This document shows, one piece after another, positions 1 through 7,563 of a DNA stretch of 64,000 nt (its first letter is position 1; every line of letters begins with the position of its first letter). Source of the stretch: Massilia forsythiae (lineage in GTDB: Bacteria; Pseudomonadota; Gammaproteobacteria; Burkholderiales; Burkholderiaceae_D); the NCBI RefSeq assembly GCF_012849555.1, contig NZ_CP051685.1:310001-374000 (forward strand). Direction: 5' to 3'. Below the pieces are notes generated by a model. That model was not told the origin of the DNA and did not search any database. It saw only the letters and a program-made list of their open reading frames with translations. The position numbers and the translations under genes were made by a program.

Positions 1-2
1 GC

Positions 3-317
3 GGCCGCTGGGTGAAAGTGGCGGCGCCGATCGACCAGATTCCGGTGTTCGTCAAGGCCGGCTCGATCGTGCCGATCGGCGCCGACATCCAGTCCACCGC
101 CACGAAGCAGGGCATTGCCCGCGTCGAGGTGTATCCGGGCAAGGATGGCGAGTTCAGCCTGTATGACGACGACGGCGTGTCGTACGACTACGAAAAGGGC
201 AAGTCGACCGTCACCAGGCTGCGCTGGAACGAGGGCAGCGGCAAGCTGAGCGCGTCCGGCAATGACAGCGGCCTGGCGCGTTCGCTGCCGGGGCTGGTGA
301 AGGTGGTGGGCAAATAA
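3..317 (+). CDS. GH31 alpha-glycosidase, C-terminal end (partial)
   Basis: Only the last 104 codons are inside the window; the reading frame is open to the left edge. The peptide starts WVKVAAPIDQIPVFVKAGSI and continues to a beta-rich tail with SLYDDDGVSYDYEKG. The IPVFVKAGSIVP stretch followed by an acidic YDDDG segment is typical of the end of family 31 glycoside hydrolases (alpha-glucosidase/alpha-xylosidase type) with the DUF5110-like beta domain. Catalytic residues lie upstream, outside the window, so substrate cannot be judged. It ends at TAA and is followed by an intergenic palindromic repeat. Confidence 0.75.
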   Translation, partial: GRWVKVAAPIDQIPVFVKAGSIVPIGADIQSTATKQGIARVEVYPGKDGEFSLYDDDGVSYDYEKGKSTVTRLRWNEGSGKLSASGNDSGLARSLPGLVKVVGK

Positions 318-343
318 GCCTGCCATTTCCAAACGGCCTGCAC

Positions 344-463
344 CGTCGTCCCCGCGCAGGCGGGGACCCATACCCAGCATCAAAAATTGGATGCAGTGCC
401 GAATACGGCGCTCCATCCAACTTCGTTGCTTCGGCATGGGTCCCCGCCTTCGCGGGGACGACG
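344..463. repeat. Intergenic double-palindrome repeat, copy 1
   Basis: Outer arms are a perfect 13-bp inverted pair, CGTCGTCCCCGCG at the left and CGCGGGGACGACG at the right. Each arm also contains its own short palindrome (CCCCGCGCAGGCGGGG and CCCCGCCTTCGCGGGG). The centre carries a second inverted pair, TTGGATG/CATCCAA. Four related copies lie elsewhere in the window, always between genes. Confidence 0.85.
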
Positions 464-576
464 TTTTCTTCGCTCAGGTTTTCCATCCGCAGCCCCCATA
501 TTTACAGCGTTTCACCCCCGACTCTGGTATCGTCTCGCCCGTTGCACATAACTCATCTTTATCCAGAGACCACCCA

Positions 577-2796
577 ATGCGCCCTCTTCTGCTGCTCCTC
601 GCCGCCCTGTCGGCCGTTCCCGCATCCGCGGAACGCCTGACGCTGGACCGAATCCACGCCGACCCGGCGTTGTCCGGTCCTGGCGTGCGCGCCCTGCGCG
701 TGTCGCCCGACGGCGAACGCGTGACCTTCCTGCGCGGCCGCGCCGACAACCAGTTCCAGCTGGACCTGTGGGAATACAACATGAAGGACAAGACCACGCA
801 CCGCCTGGTCGACTCCAAGCAGCTGGTGCCCAACGAAACCCTGTCGCTGGAAGAAAAGGCGCGCCGCGAACGCGCGCGCACGGCCAGCCTGTCGGGCATC
901 CTGAGCTACAGCTGGTCGCCGAACGGCAAGCAATTGCTGGTGCCGATCGCGGGCGACCTGTACCTGGTCGATGCCGACAAGCCGGACGGCGCGCGCAAGG
1001 TCGCCTCGGGCAACGTCGGCGATCCGAAGATCTCGCCCAAGGGCCGCTACGTCTCCTTCGTGCGCGACCAGAACCTGTTCGTGATCGACCTCACCACCGG
1101 CCAGGAACGCCAGCTGACCACGGATGGCAAGGGCACCATCCACAACGGCGAAGCCGAGTTCGTGGCCCAGGAAGAGATGGACCAGCGTACCGGCTACTAT
1201 TGGGCGCCGGACGACTCCGCCATCGCCTACCGCCATTTCGACGAAGCGCAGGTGCCGGTGGCGCGCCGCTTCGAGATCTTTGCCGACCGCACCGAGGTCA
1301 TCGACCAGCGCTATCCGGCCGCGGGCGACCCGAACGTGGCGATCGACCTGATGATCGTGAACCCGTCGACCGGCGCGCAAAGGAAGGTCGACCTGGGCAG
1401 CGAGAAGGATATCTACCTGGTGCGCGCCGACTGGAGCGCCGATGCCAAGACCCTGGTCTACCAGCGCCAGTCGCGCGACCAGAAGCGCCTGGACCTGGTG
1501 GCGGTGGATGCGGCCACGCTGGCCCAGCGCCCGCTGCTCACCGAAACGTCGAAGACCTGGGTCGCGATCAACGACGACTTGCGGTTCCTGCAGAAGCGCA
1601 ACGCCTTCATCTGGGCATCCGAGCGCAGCGGCCGCAACCACCTGTACCTGTACGACCTGAACGGCAAGCTGCTGCACCCGATCTCCAGCGGCGAATGGGG
1701 CGTCGACAATGTGCTGGCGGTCGACGAAGCCGCCGGCAAGGTCTACATAGCGTCCAACAAGGATGCGGTGATCGACAAGCAGGCCTACGTGCTGAACCTG
1801 GACGGCAGCAACGCGTCGAAACCGCTGCGCATCACCAGGAACGATGGCTGGCACGAGGATGTGTTCGCGCGCAACGGCAAGATCTTCGTCGACACCTATT
1901 CCGATCCGAAGACGCCGCCGCAAGTGTCGATCCACCGTGCCGACGGCACGATGGTCGAATGGCTCGAGCATAACGAGTTGAACGCCAGCCACCCGTACGC
2001 CAAATACCTGCCGGACCACCTGCCGACCGAATACGGCAGCATCAAGGCGCACGATGGCCAGGCGCTGTACTACTCGATGATCAAGCCGGCCAATTTCGAT
2101 CCGGCCAAACGCTATCCGGTGTTCCTGTTCACCTATGGCGGCCCGCATTCGCAGCGCGTGACGCGCCAGTGGGGCAATTATTTCAACCAATACATGGCGC
2201 AGCAGGGTTTCGTGGTGTTCACGCTGGACAACCGCGGCTCGTCGCGGCGCGAGCGCGCCTTCACCGACGTCATCTACGGCGAACTGGGCAAGCATGAAGT
2301 CGAAGACCAATTGACCGGCGTCGACTGGCTGGCGAAGCAAGGCTACGTCGATCCGAAGCGCGTCGGCGTGTTCGGCTGGAGCTATGGCGGCTTCATGACG
2401 CTGCGCCTGCTGGCGGCGGCGTCCGACAAGATCGCCATGGGCGTATCGGTGGCGCCGGTAACCGACTGGTCGCTGTACGACACCCACTACACCGAGCAGT
2501 TCATCGGCGCCACGCCGAAGGCGAACCCGGCGGCGTACGAACAGAGCGGCGTGTTCTCGCACCTGGACGGCTTGAAATCGCCGCTGCTGCTGGTGCACGG
2601 CATGGCCGACGACAACGTGCTGTTCACCAACACCACGCGCCTGATCGACGCGCTGGTCAACCGCAACGTCCAGTTCGAGCTGATGACCTACCCGGGCGCC
2701 AAGCACGGGATTTCGTCGCGCGCCGGCCAGCGCCACGTGTACGGCATGATCGAGGCCTTCTTCAAGAAGAACCTGGGCGGGACCGCGCCGAAGTAA
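577..2796 (+). CDS. Secreted S9-family prolyl peptidase (DPP-IV-like)
   Basis: A 739-residue serine peptidase likely to release X-Pro dipeptides from the N-terminus of peptides in the periplasm. The start was set at ATG 577 because it gives a clean signal peptide (MRPLLLLLAALSAVPASA); the frame stays open far upstream but that stretch is intergenic repeat. A WD/beta-propeller DPPIV N-terminal domain spans about residues 60-460 and the alpha/beta hydrolase domain about 500-739. The triad is visible: Ser602 in GVFGWSYGGFM, Asp678 in HGMADDNV and His710 in GAKHGI. The DPP-IV-style Glu pair (AQEEMDQRTGYYW) is present in the propeller. Monocistronic, followed by a strong hairpin terminator. Substrate preference is inferred from family. 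Confidence 0.9.
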   Translation: MRPLLLLLAALSAVPASAERLTLDRIHADPALSGPGVRALRVSPDGERVTFLRGRADNQFQLDLWEYNMKDKTTHRLVDSKQLVPNETLSLEEKARRERARTASLSGILSYSWSPNGKQLLVPIAGDLYLVDADKPDGARKVASGNVGDPKISPKGRYVSFVRDQNLFVIDLTTGQERQLTTDGKGTIHNGEAEFVAQEEMDQRTGYYWAPDDSAIAYRHFDEAQVPVARRFEIFADRTEVIDQRYPAAGDPNVAIDLMIVNPSTGAQRKVDLGSEKDIYLVRADWSADAKTLVYQRQSRDQKRLDLVAVDAATLAQRPLLTETSKTWVAINDDLRFLQKRNAFIWASERSGRNHLYLYDLNGKLLHPISSGEWGVDNVLAVDEAAGKVYIASNKDAVIDKQAYVLNLDGSNASKPLRITRNDGWHEDVFARNGKIFVDTYSDPKTPPQVSIHRADGTMVEWLEHNELNASHPYAKYLPDHLPTEYGSIKAHDGQALYYSMIKPANFDPAKRYPVFLFTYGGPHSQRVTRQWGNYFNQYMAQQGFVVFTLDNRGSSRRERAFTDVIYGELGKHEVEDQLTGVDWLAKQGYVDPKRVGVFGWSYGGFMTLRLLAAASDKIAMGVSVAPVTDWSLYDTHYTEQFIGATPKANPAAYEQSGVFSHLDGLKSPLLLVHGMADDNVLFTNTTRLIDALVNRNVQFELMTYPGAKHGISSRAGQRHVYGMIEAFFKKNLGGTAPK

Positions 2797-2847
2797 GACA
2801 GCGATGCCACCGTGCCGGCGCCGGCTGCGCGCCGGCACCATAAAAAA

Positions 2848-2880
2848 ACAGCCGCCGGCATGAAAGCCGGCGGCTGTTTT
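2848..2880. terminator. Rho-independent terminator, probably bidirectional
   Basis: A 12-bp perfect stem (ACAGCCGCCGGC/GCCGGCGGCTGT) with a 6-nt loop. It has a run of A on the left and T on the right, so it can serve both the peptidase gene on the plus strand and the csbD-like gene ending at 2963 on the minus strand. Confidence 0.85.
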
Positions 2881-2962
2881 CATTTTGTTGGATGCTACTC
2901 CAGGACAAGCCCGGAGGCATCGCCGCGTACCTCCGGGCGTGGCCCGGACGTGGCGCAACCGA

Positions 2963-3157
2963 TCAGATACGGTTGGCGTCGTCCAGCTTGTCGTTCAGCT
3001 TTTCCTTGGCATCGCCCAGCTTTTCCTGGGTCTTGCCTTCGACCTGGTTTGCCAGGCCCTTGGCTTGCTGCTCGGTGCTGCCGACCAGCTTGCCGGCTTC
3101 TTCCTGGATCTTGCCGCCGATATCTTTCAGTTTGCCGTTGATTTGGTCCGAATTCAT
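2963..3157 (-). CDS. CsbD family stress protein, 64 aa
   Basis: Small, highly charged, Lys/Glu/Gln-rich helical protein matching CsbD (general stress proteins of unknown biochemical role). It begins MNSDQINGKLKDIGGKIQEE and contains the GSTEQQAKGLANQVEGK repeat-like segment typical of the family. ATG 3157 was chosen because AAGGAGAT sits just upstream; an in-frame ATG ten codons earlier lacks such a site. A second, very similar csbD-like gene lies upstream on the same strand, separated by its own terminator, so this is a tandem paralogous pair with independent transcription. Confidence 0.88.
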   Translation of the reverse strand: MNSDQINGKLKDIGGKIQEEAGKLVGSTEQQAKGLANQVEGKTQEKLGDAKEKLNDKLDDANRI

Positions 3158-3350
3158 GGTGATCTCCTTTGCAGTTGTTTCATACATGTGCCGTCGTGGC
3201 CATGTTTGATTTCATCTTAGGCGTTCCCTAGCACGGCTTCCGTGCGCGCTCGCACATAGCTCATCAATATCCGGGTTCGCCTGCCCCTTCTCCCGCTTCG
3301 AGCGCCGTGCATGGCGCCCGCCGAGGCCGCCTGCAGATGACGCGACAGGA

Positions 3351-3379
3351 AAAAAAACAGCCGCACGCGGCGGCTGTTT
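3351..3379 (-). terminator. Rho-independent terminator of second csbD-like gene
   Basis: An 8-bp stem (ACAGCCGC/GCGGCTGT) with a 5-nt loop; read on the minus strand it is followed by a run of eight or more T. It lies 20 bp after the stop of the 59-aa CsbD gene. Confidence 0.8.
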
Positions 3380-3398
3380 CTCGTGGCTGAACATGCGA

Positions 3399-3578
3399 TC
3401 AGCGGGTGGCCTTGTCGGCTGCATCCTTCAGGTCGCCGGCTTTTTCCTGGACCTTGCCTTCGGTCTGGTTGGCCAGGCCCTTGGCTTGCTGTTCGGTGCT
3501 GCCCACGGCCTTGCCGAATTCTTCCTGAATCTTGCCGCCGATGTCTTTGGCTTTGCCTTTGATCTGGTCTTCGTTCAT
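3399..3578 (-). CDS. CsbD family stress protein, 59 aa (second copy)
   Basis: Translation begins MNEDQIKGKAKDIGGKIQEE, includes GSTEQQAKGLANQTEGKV and ends DAADKATR. It is clearly paralogous to the CsbD protein at 2963-3157, with the GSTEQQAKGLANQ core identical and more divergent ends. A strong ribosome binding site (AGGAGGA) lies just upstream of ATG 3578 and a hairpin with a T run follows the stop. The family accumulates under stress and stationary phase in several bacteria; no molecular activity is known. Confidence 0.87.
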   Translation of the reverse strand: MNEDQIKGKAKDIGGKIQEEFGKAVGSTEQQAKGLANQTEGKVQEKAGDLKDAADKATR

Positions 3579-3701
3579 GATAAATCCTCCTGTTGGCTAT
3601 GTGGCGTCGCTTCGTTGGTGAAGCGGCATGGGTCCACTGTAGGCCGATTGCGCGCGCCATTCTGTTCGCGGCTTAACATAGCAGCTTTGACAAGATATTG
3701 G

Positions 3702-4322
3702 TCAAACCGGCTTGCGCCAGACGCTCGCCAACCAGGGTTGCCGTTCGCGCGGCAAGCCTGGCGGCCGGTAGTAATGATGCAGGGGCAGGAAACCGGCCGC
3801 GACCAGGTAGGCTTCCCAGGCCGGGTAATCGTGGAAACTGCCGTAGCGCGGCCCGTTCCAGCCTTCTTCGTTGTTGCCGCGCGGGTTGGAGCTGAACAGC
3901 ACGCCGCCCGGCTTGAGGGTGGCGCGCAACGCGCGCAACACCCGCGGCAATGCGCTGCGCGGCACGTGGAACAGCGAGGCATTGGCATAGATGCCGTCGA
4001 AGCGCGCCGGCGGCAGGTCCAGGTCGAGGAAATCCTGTTGCCAGACGTCGCAGCCGCTATACGTGCGCGCCATGGCGACGAACTCGGCGCTGCCATCCAG
4101 TCCGACCGCTTCGTGGCCCATTTCCTTGAAGGCCTTGAGGTCGCGGCCGGGGCCGCAACCCAGATCCAGGATGGCCCACGGTGCCGGCGCCTCGATCGCC
4201 GCCAGCAAGGCCGCGATGTTCTGGCTGACGTCGTGGTCGACGGTACCGGCAAAGAACTGCGGCGCTACCCGGTCGTAGTGATGCAGGGTGCGCCGCGTGA
4301 TGTCGTGCAGGTCGTCGTTCAT
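3702..4322 (-). CDS. Class I SAM-dependent methyltransferase
   Basis: A 206-residue soluble methyltransferase. SAM-binding motif I is ILDLGCGPGRD at residues 51-61, followed by the acidic end of strand 2 (GLDGS). DFLDLDLPPARFDGIYANAS is the motif II/III region, and LKPGGVLFSSNPRG is the usual post-motif. The C-terminal portion is rich in Tyr, Trp and Pro. This fits generic UbiE/Tam-like small-molecule methyltransferases; the substrate is not evident. It sits alone, downstream of the M13 peptidase gene on the same strand with a 66-bp gap, so co-transcription is possible. Confidence 0.85.
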   Translation of the reverse strand: MNDDLHDITRRTLHHYDRVAPQFFAGTVDHDVSQNIAALLAAIEAPAPWAILDLGCGPGRDLKAFKEMGHEAVGLDGSAEFVAMARTYSGCDVWQQDFLDLDLPPARFDGIYANASLFHVPRSALPRVLRALRATLKPGGVLFSSNPRGNNEEGWNGPRYGSFHDYPAWEAYLVAAGFLPLHHYYRPPGLPRERQPWLASVWRKPV

Positions 4323-4388
4323 GGCCGTCCATGCCGTGGTAGATGGACCGCCATTCTATTACCTCGCAGGCTTATCCCGCAGGCGCCG

Positions 4389-6500
4389 TCACCACACGCG
4401 CACGCGCTGCTCCGGCGGCAGGTACAGCGCCTGGCCCGGCTGCACGTCGAAGGCCTTGTACCAGGCATCGATGTTGCGCACGGTGGCGGTGCGGTACTGC
4501 GGCGGCGCGTGGCCGTCGGTGGCGATGCCGCGCCGTTCGGCCGCCTCGCGCGCCTTGGTGCGCCAGCTCTGCGCGTAACCGGTAAAGAACTGGCGGTCCA
4601 TCTCCTCGCCGGCGTTCTTGCCGGCCGCGGCGCGGTAGGCATCGTAGGCGGCGGCCAGCCCGGCCAGGTCGGCCAGGTTTTCCGACAGCGTCTGCTGGCC
4701 GTTGACGGCCAGGTCCGGGAACGGCTTGTAGCCGTTGTACTGGGCCACCAGCTTGCTTGAGGCTTCCTGGAAATGCGCCAGGTCTTCCTTGGTCCACCAG
4801 TCGCGCAGCCGGCCTTGCGCATCGAACTGGGCGCCCTGGTCGTCGAAGCTGTGGCTGATCTCGTGGCCGATGATGGCGCCGATCGAGCCGTAGTTGACCG
4901 CGTCCGCCGCCTTCGGGTCGAAGAATGGCGGCTGCAGGATCGCGGCCGGGAAGTTCAAGGCGTTTTGCAGTGGCAAATTGACGGCGTTGACCAGCTGCGG
5001 CGGCATCGCCCATTCGGTGCGGTCCGGCTTGCGCCCCAGTTCGGCGATGCGCTGCTCGTAATGGAACTGGTCGGCGCGCAGGGCATTGCCGAAGGCATCG
5101 TCCGGCACGACCTTCAGGCCGGCATACGATTTCCATTTATCGGGGTAGCCGACGCCGACGTACAGCACCTTCAGCTTTTCCTTGGCCTGGGCGCGCGTGG
5201 CCGGCGCCATCCAGTCGAGCTTGTCCACGCGCTTGCCGAAGGCATCGACGATGTTGGCCACCATCTGCTGCAGGCGCGCCTTGTTCTCGGCCGGGAAATA
5301 TTTGGCGACGTACAGCTTGCCGACGGCCTCGTCCATTGCCTCGTTGGTGGCGCCGAGCGCGCGCTTCCAGCGCACCGACTGCTGCGGCGTACCGCTCAGG
5401 TCCTTGCCGTAGAAGGCGAACCGCTGGTCGACGAAAGCCTTGGGCAGCACGTTCGCCATCTGGTTGATGCGATGGAAGGCCAGGTAATCCTTCCAGGTGG
5501 CCAGGTCGATGCGCTCGACCAGCGCTGCCGTGCCTTGCATGGCCGACGGATGCCAGACGATGAACTTGTCCTGCCTGTCCAGGCGCGCCGCCTTGAAGAA
5601 GGCGGCCCAGTCCAGGCCCGGCGCGTTGGCGGCGAAGTCCCTGCGCGTCCAGGTATTGTCGGCCTTTTGCACGTCGGCCGAGTCGGCGCGGGTGGCGTGG
5701 CCGCTGGCGATGTCGACTTCCAGCGCGAACACCTTGGCGGCGCGCGCCTCGGCATCCGGATAGCCGGCCAGCTTCAGCATGACGGCGATGTGCTGCTGGT
5801 ACTTGGTGCGCAGCCCGGCCATGCGCTCGGCGGCGTCCAGGTAGTAGGCGCGGTCGGGCATGCCCAGGCCGCCCTGCAGCAGGTAGGGCATGTTGCGCGC
5901 CGGGTCGTGCAGTCCCTGCGCCACCCACAGGCCGAACACGTTCTCGGTGGCGAAGTCGGTATTGTTCAGCGGGTCGACGTCGGCGCGCAGGGTCTCGCCC
6001 AGCGCGCGCGTGAGCGCCGCCTTGTCCTTGATGGCGGCGATCTTCGCCAGCAGCGGCTTGAGCGGTGCGGCGCCCCTGGCCTCGATCGCGGATTCGTTCA
6101 TGTAGGCGCTGAAATAGTCGGACACCTTGCGCGCCTCGGCGCTCGCGCTCTTGTTGCCGGCCTGGTCCTCGATCAGCTTGACGATGCGCTGGTTGTTTTC
6201 CTCGGCTAGGTTATCCATCGCGCCCCAGCGGCTGCGGTCGGCCGGGATCTCGGTCTTTGCCAGCCAGGCGCCGTTGGTCCAGGCGAAGAAATCGTCGCCG
6301 GGGCGCAGGGCGACATTCGCGGTAGACGCACCCGGCTGGGACACACCCGACGGCGCGCTTCCCGCCTGCGGCGCAGCCGCCGTGGCGCCGGCGGCCGGCC
6401 TGGCGGGTGCGTTCGACTGGGCCGCGGCCTGGCCGGCGGCGACGGCGCCGCACAGGGCGAGGACGATGGCGGTCTTGATGGGTGTCCGGCTGGTCTTCAT
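4389..6500 (-). CDS. Secreted M13 (neprilysin-type) zinc metallopeptidase
   Basis: A 703-residue endopeptidase of the PepO/neprilysin family, expected in the periplasm or outside the cell. A signal peptide covers about residues 1-28 (hydrophobic segment TAIVLALCGAVAAGQ, cleavage near QAAAQ), followed by an Ala/Pro-rich linker to about 65. The M13 N-domain spans about 70-440 and the catalytic domain 480-703. Zinc ligands and catalytic Glu are visible: H546-E547-x2-H550 in GHEISHSFDD and E607 with D611 in SENLADLAG. The C-terminus ends RVRVW, the conserved family end. Full length for the family. Transcribed leftward with no clear partner. Confidence 0.93.
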   Translation of the reverse strand: MKTSRTPIKTAIVLALCGAVAAGQAAAQSNAPARPAAGATAAAPQAGSAPSGVSQPGASTANVALRPGDDFFAWTNGAWLAKTEIPADRSRWGAMDNLAEENNQRIVKLIEDQAGNKSASAEARKVSDYFSAYMNESAIEARGAAPLKPLLAKIAAIKDKAALTRALGETLRADVDPLNNTDFATENVFGLWVAQGLHDPARNMPYLLQGGLGMPDRAYYLDAAERMAGLRTKYQQHIAVMLKLAGYPDAEARAAKVFALEVDIASGHATRADSADVQKADNTWTRRDFAANAPGLDWAAFFKAARLDRQDKFIVWHPSAMQGTAALVERIDLATWKDYLAFHRINQMANVLPKAFVDQRFAFYGKDLSGTPQQSVRWKRALGATNEAMDEAVGKLYVAKYFPAENKARLQQMVANIVDAFGKRVDKLDWMAPATRAQAKEKLKVLYVGVGYPDKWKSYAGLKVVPDDAFGNALRADQFHYEQRIAELGRKPDRTEWAMPPQLVNAVNLPLQNALNFPAAILQPPFFDPKAADAVNYGSIGAIIGHEISHSFDDQGAQFDAQGRLRDWWTKEDLAHFQEASSKLVAQYNGYKPFPDLAVNGQQTLSENLADLAGLAAAYDAYRAAAGKNAGEEMDRQFFTGYAQSWRTKAREAAERRGIATDGHAPPQYRTATVRNIDAWYKAFDVQPGQALYLPPEQRVRVW

Positions 6501-6709
6501 GGTCTCGATTCGGTATCAGGAAAGATGTTCAATATTGTAATGGCGGCCCGCCGTTCTTTGCCAATCGATACATGTGCGCATGCGGGTTCGACCGTTGCGG
6601 CAGCGTCCGGGTTCTGCCGTGGCGGCACGGCTTTGACGCCGGCCAGTCGGCATCCTTCCTGGCACCGGCTCCTTGTCGAAAAAAATTCAAAAAATTTCTT
6701 TGGAGACCC

Positions 6710-6736
6710 TAAAGTTTCCGGAACGCCTACCGTTAC
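6710..6736 (+). promoter_or_regulatory. Sigma-28 (FliA) type promoter upstream of fliT
   Basis: TAAAGTTT at 6710-6717, then 11 nt, then ACCGTTAC at 6729-6736. This fits the flagellar sigma-28 consensus TAAA-N15-GCCGATAA, with exact spacing and 4/4 at the -35 and CCG-TA conserved at the -10. The predicted start site lies about 45 nt before the fliT ATG. Confidence 0.65.
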
Positions 6737-6786
6737 CGGATCAGACAACCGGCAATCCGGCCGGATTTTCAGCTCTTGGTGCACTC

Positions 6787-7071
6787 ATGACGTCCAACGA
6801 AGTCCTCGCAATGTACGAAAATATGGCAGCCCTGACCGGCCGCATGGCGATCGCCGCGCGCGAGGGCGACTGGAACGGACTGGCCCGGCTGGAAACCCAA
6901 TGCGTGCTGCAGGCGAGCGCCGCCAAGGCCGGCGTGCCGGCCCTCGAAGGCGAACAGCGCAAGCGCAAGATCGATTTGCTCAAGCAGATGATGGCCAACG
7001 ACCGCGCCGTGCGCGACGTCACCGAACCGTGGATGGGCCAGCTCGACCGCGCCCTGAGCGCGGCGCACTGA
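6787..7071 (+). CDS. fliT: FliT-like flagellar export chaperone
   Basis: A 94-residue all-helical protein starting MTSNEVLAMYENMAALTGRM and containing AAREGDWNGLARLE, the signature region of FliT, the chaperone of the flagellar cap protein FliD. ATG 6787 is preferred; an in-frame ATG 114 bp upstream would place the whole sigma-28-type promoter inside the gene. No fliD or fliS is nearby, so it is an orphan copy, but the promoter supports a motility role. Weakly conserved family, hence moderate confidence. Confidence 0.7.
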   Translation: MTSNEVLAMYENMAALTGRMAIAAREGDWNGLARLETQCVLQASAAKAGVPALEGEQRKRKIDLLKQMMANDRAVRDVTEPWMGQLDRALSAAH

Positions 7072-7250
7072 CCGCTTCCCGCGCCGCCGGCGCAGTAGCC
7101 GATACGGCGGCCAGCACGGCGCCGATTCTTTCCCGTTTCCCAAAGTCTCGCCAGCCGGCCTCGCAGCGTCACGCGGCCGGCCCAGATGCCACATCGGGAC
7201 GCCACACTTTCCGGCAGGCGTGCCGGACACTCCGGACGTTCAATGAAAAA

Positions 7251-7282
7251 AACCCGCGCGACACACGTCTGCGCGGGTTTTT
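7251..7282. terminator. Rho-independent terminator between fliT and FimV-like gene
   Basis: A 9-bp stem AACCCGCGC/GCGCGGGTT with an 11-nt loop. It is flanked by A-run and T-run and can act in both directions between the convergent genes. Confidence 0.8.
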
Positions 7283-7563
7283 CATTGGCGGATGACATAC
7301 TGCATCCGCCAGAATGGGGGGAGAGCGAACACCAGGCATCCCCTGGCGTCGCCTCTTGCCGGTTGCATCCGGCGTCCCCACACGCATTGTCGGTGTGCGG
7401 ACCGCTTCCGGTGACAGGCGCTTCGTCAGCGTCCATCCGGTTCCCGCGCCACGCTATCAGTGGTGGCTGCGCCGGATCCTGAGCCGTTTTTCGTGACCTG
7501 CAAGATCACATGCGAACCAGTATAACTCAAGCATGCAATTTGTGTAGACAAGTTCGTGCGCGC
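7283..7563. other. Non-coding gap after FimV-like gene
   Basis: No convincing gene. An 8-bp inverted repeat GGCGGATG/CATCCGCC lies at 7287-7310 right next to the terminator. The rest shows no codon pattern, repeat or site that I can name. Confidence 0.5.

Noticed and set aside
559-2958. Open frame of about 799 codons opposite the DPP-IV-like peptidase
   Set aside because: Antisense shadow; no start context and no motifs.
7186-7482. 98-codon frame across the terminator between fliT and the FimV-like gene
   Set aside because: It runs through a strong hairpin terminator and encodes no recognisable protein.
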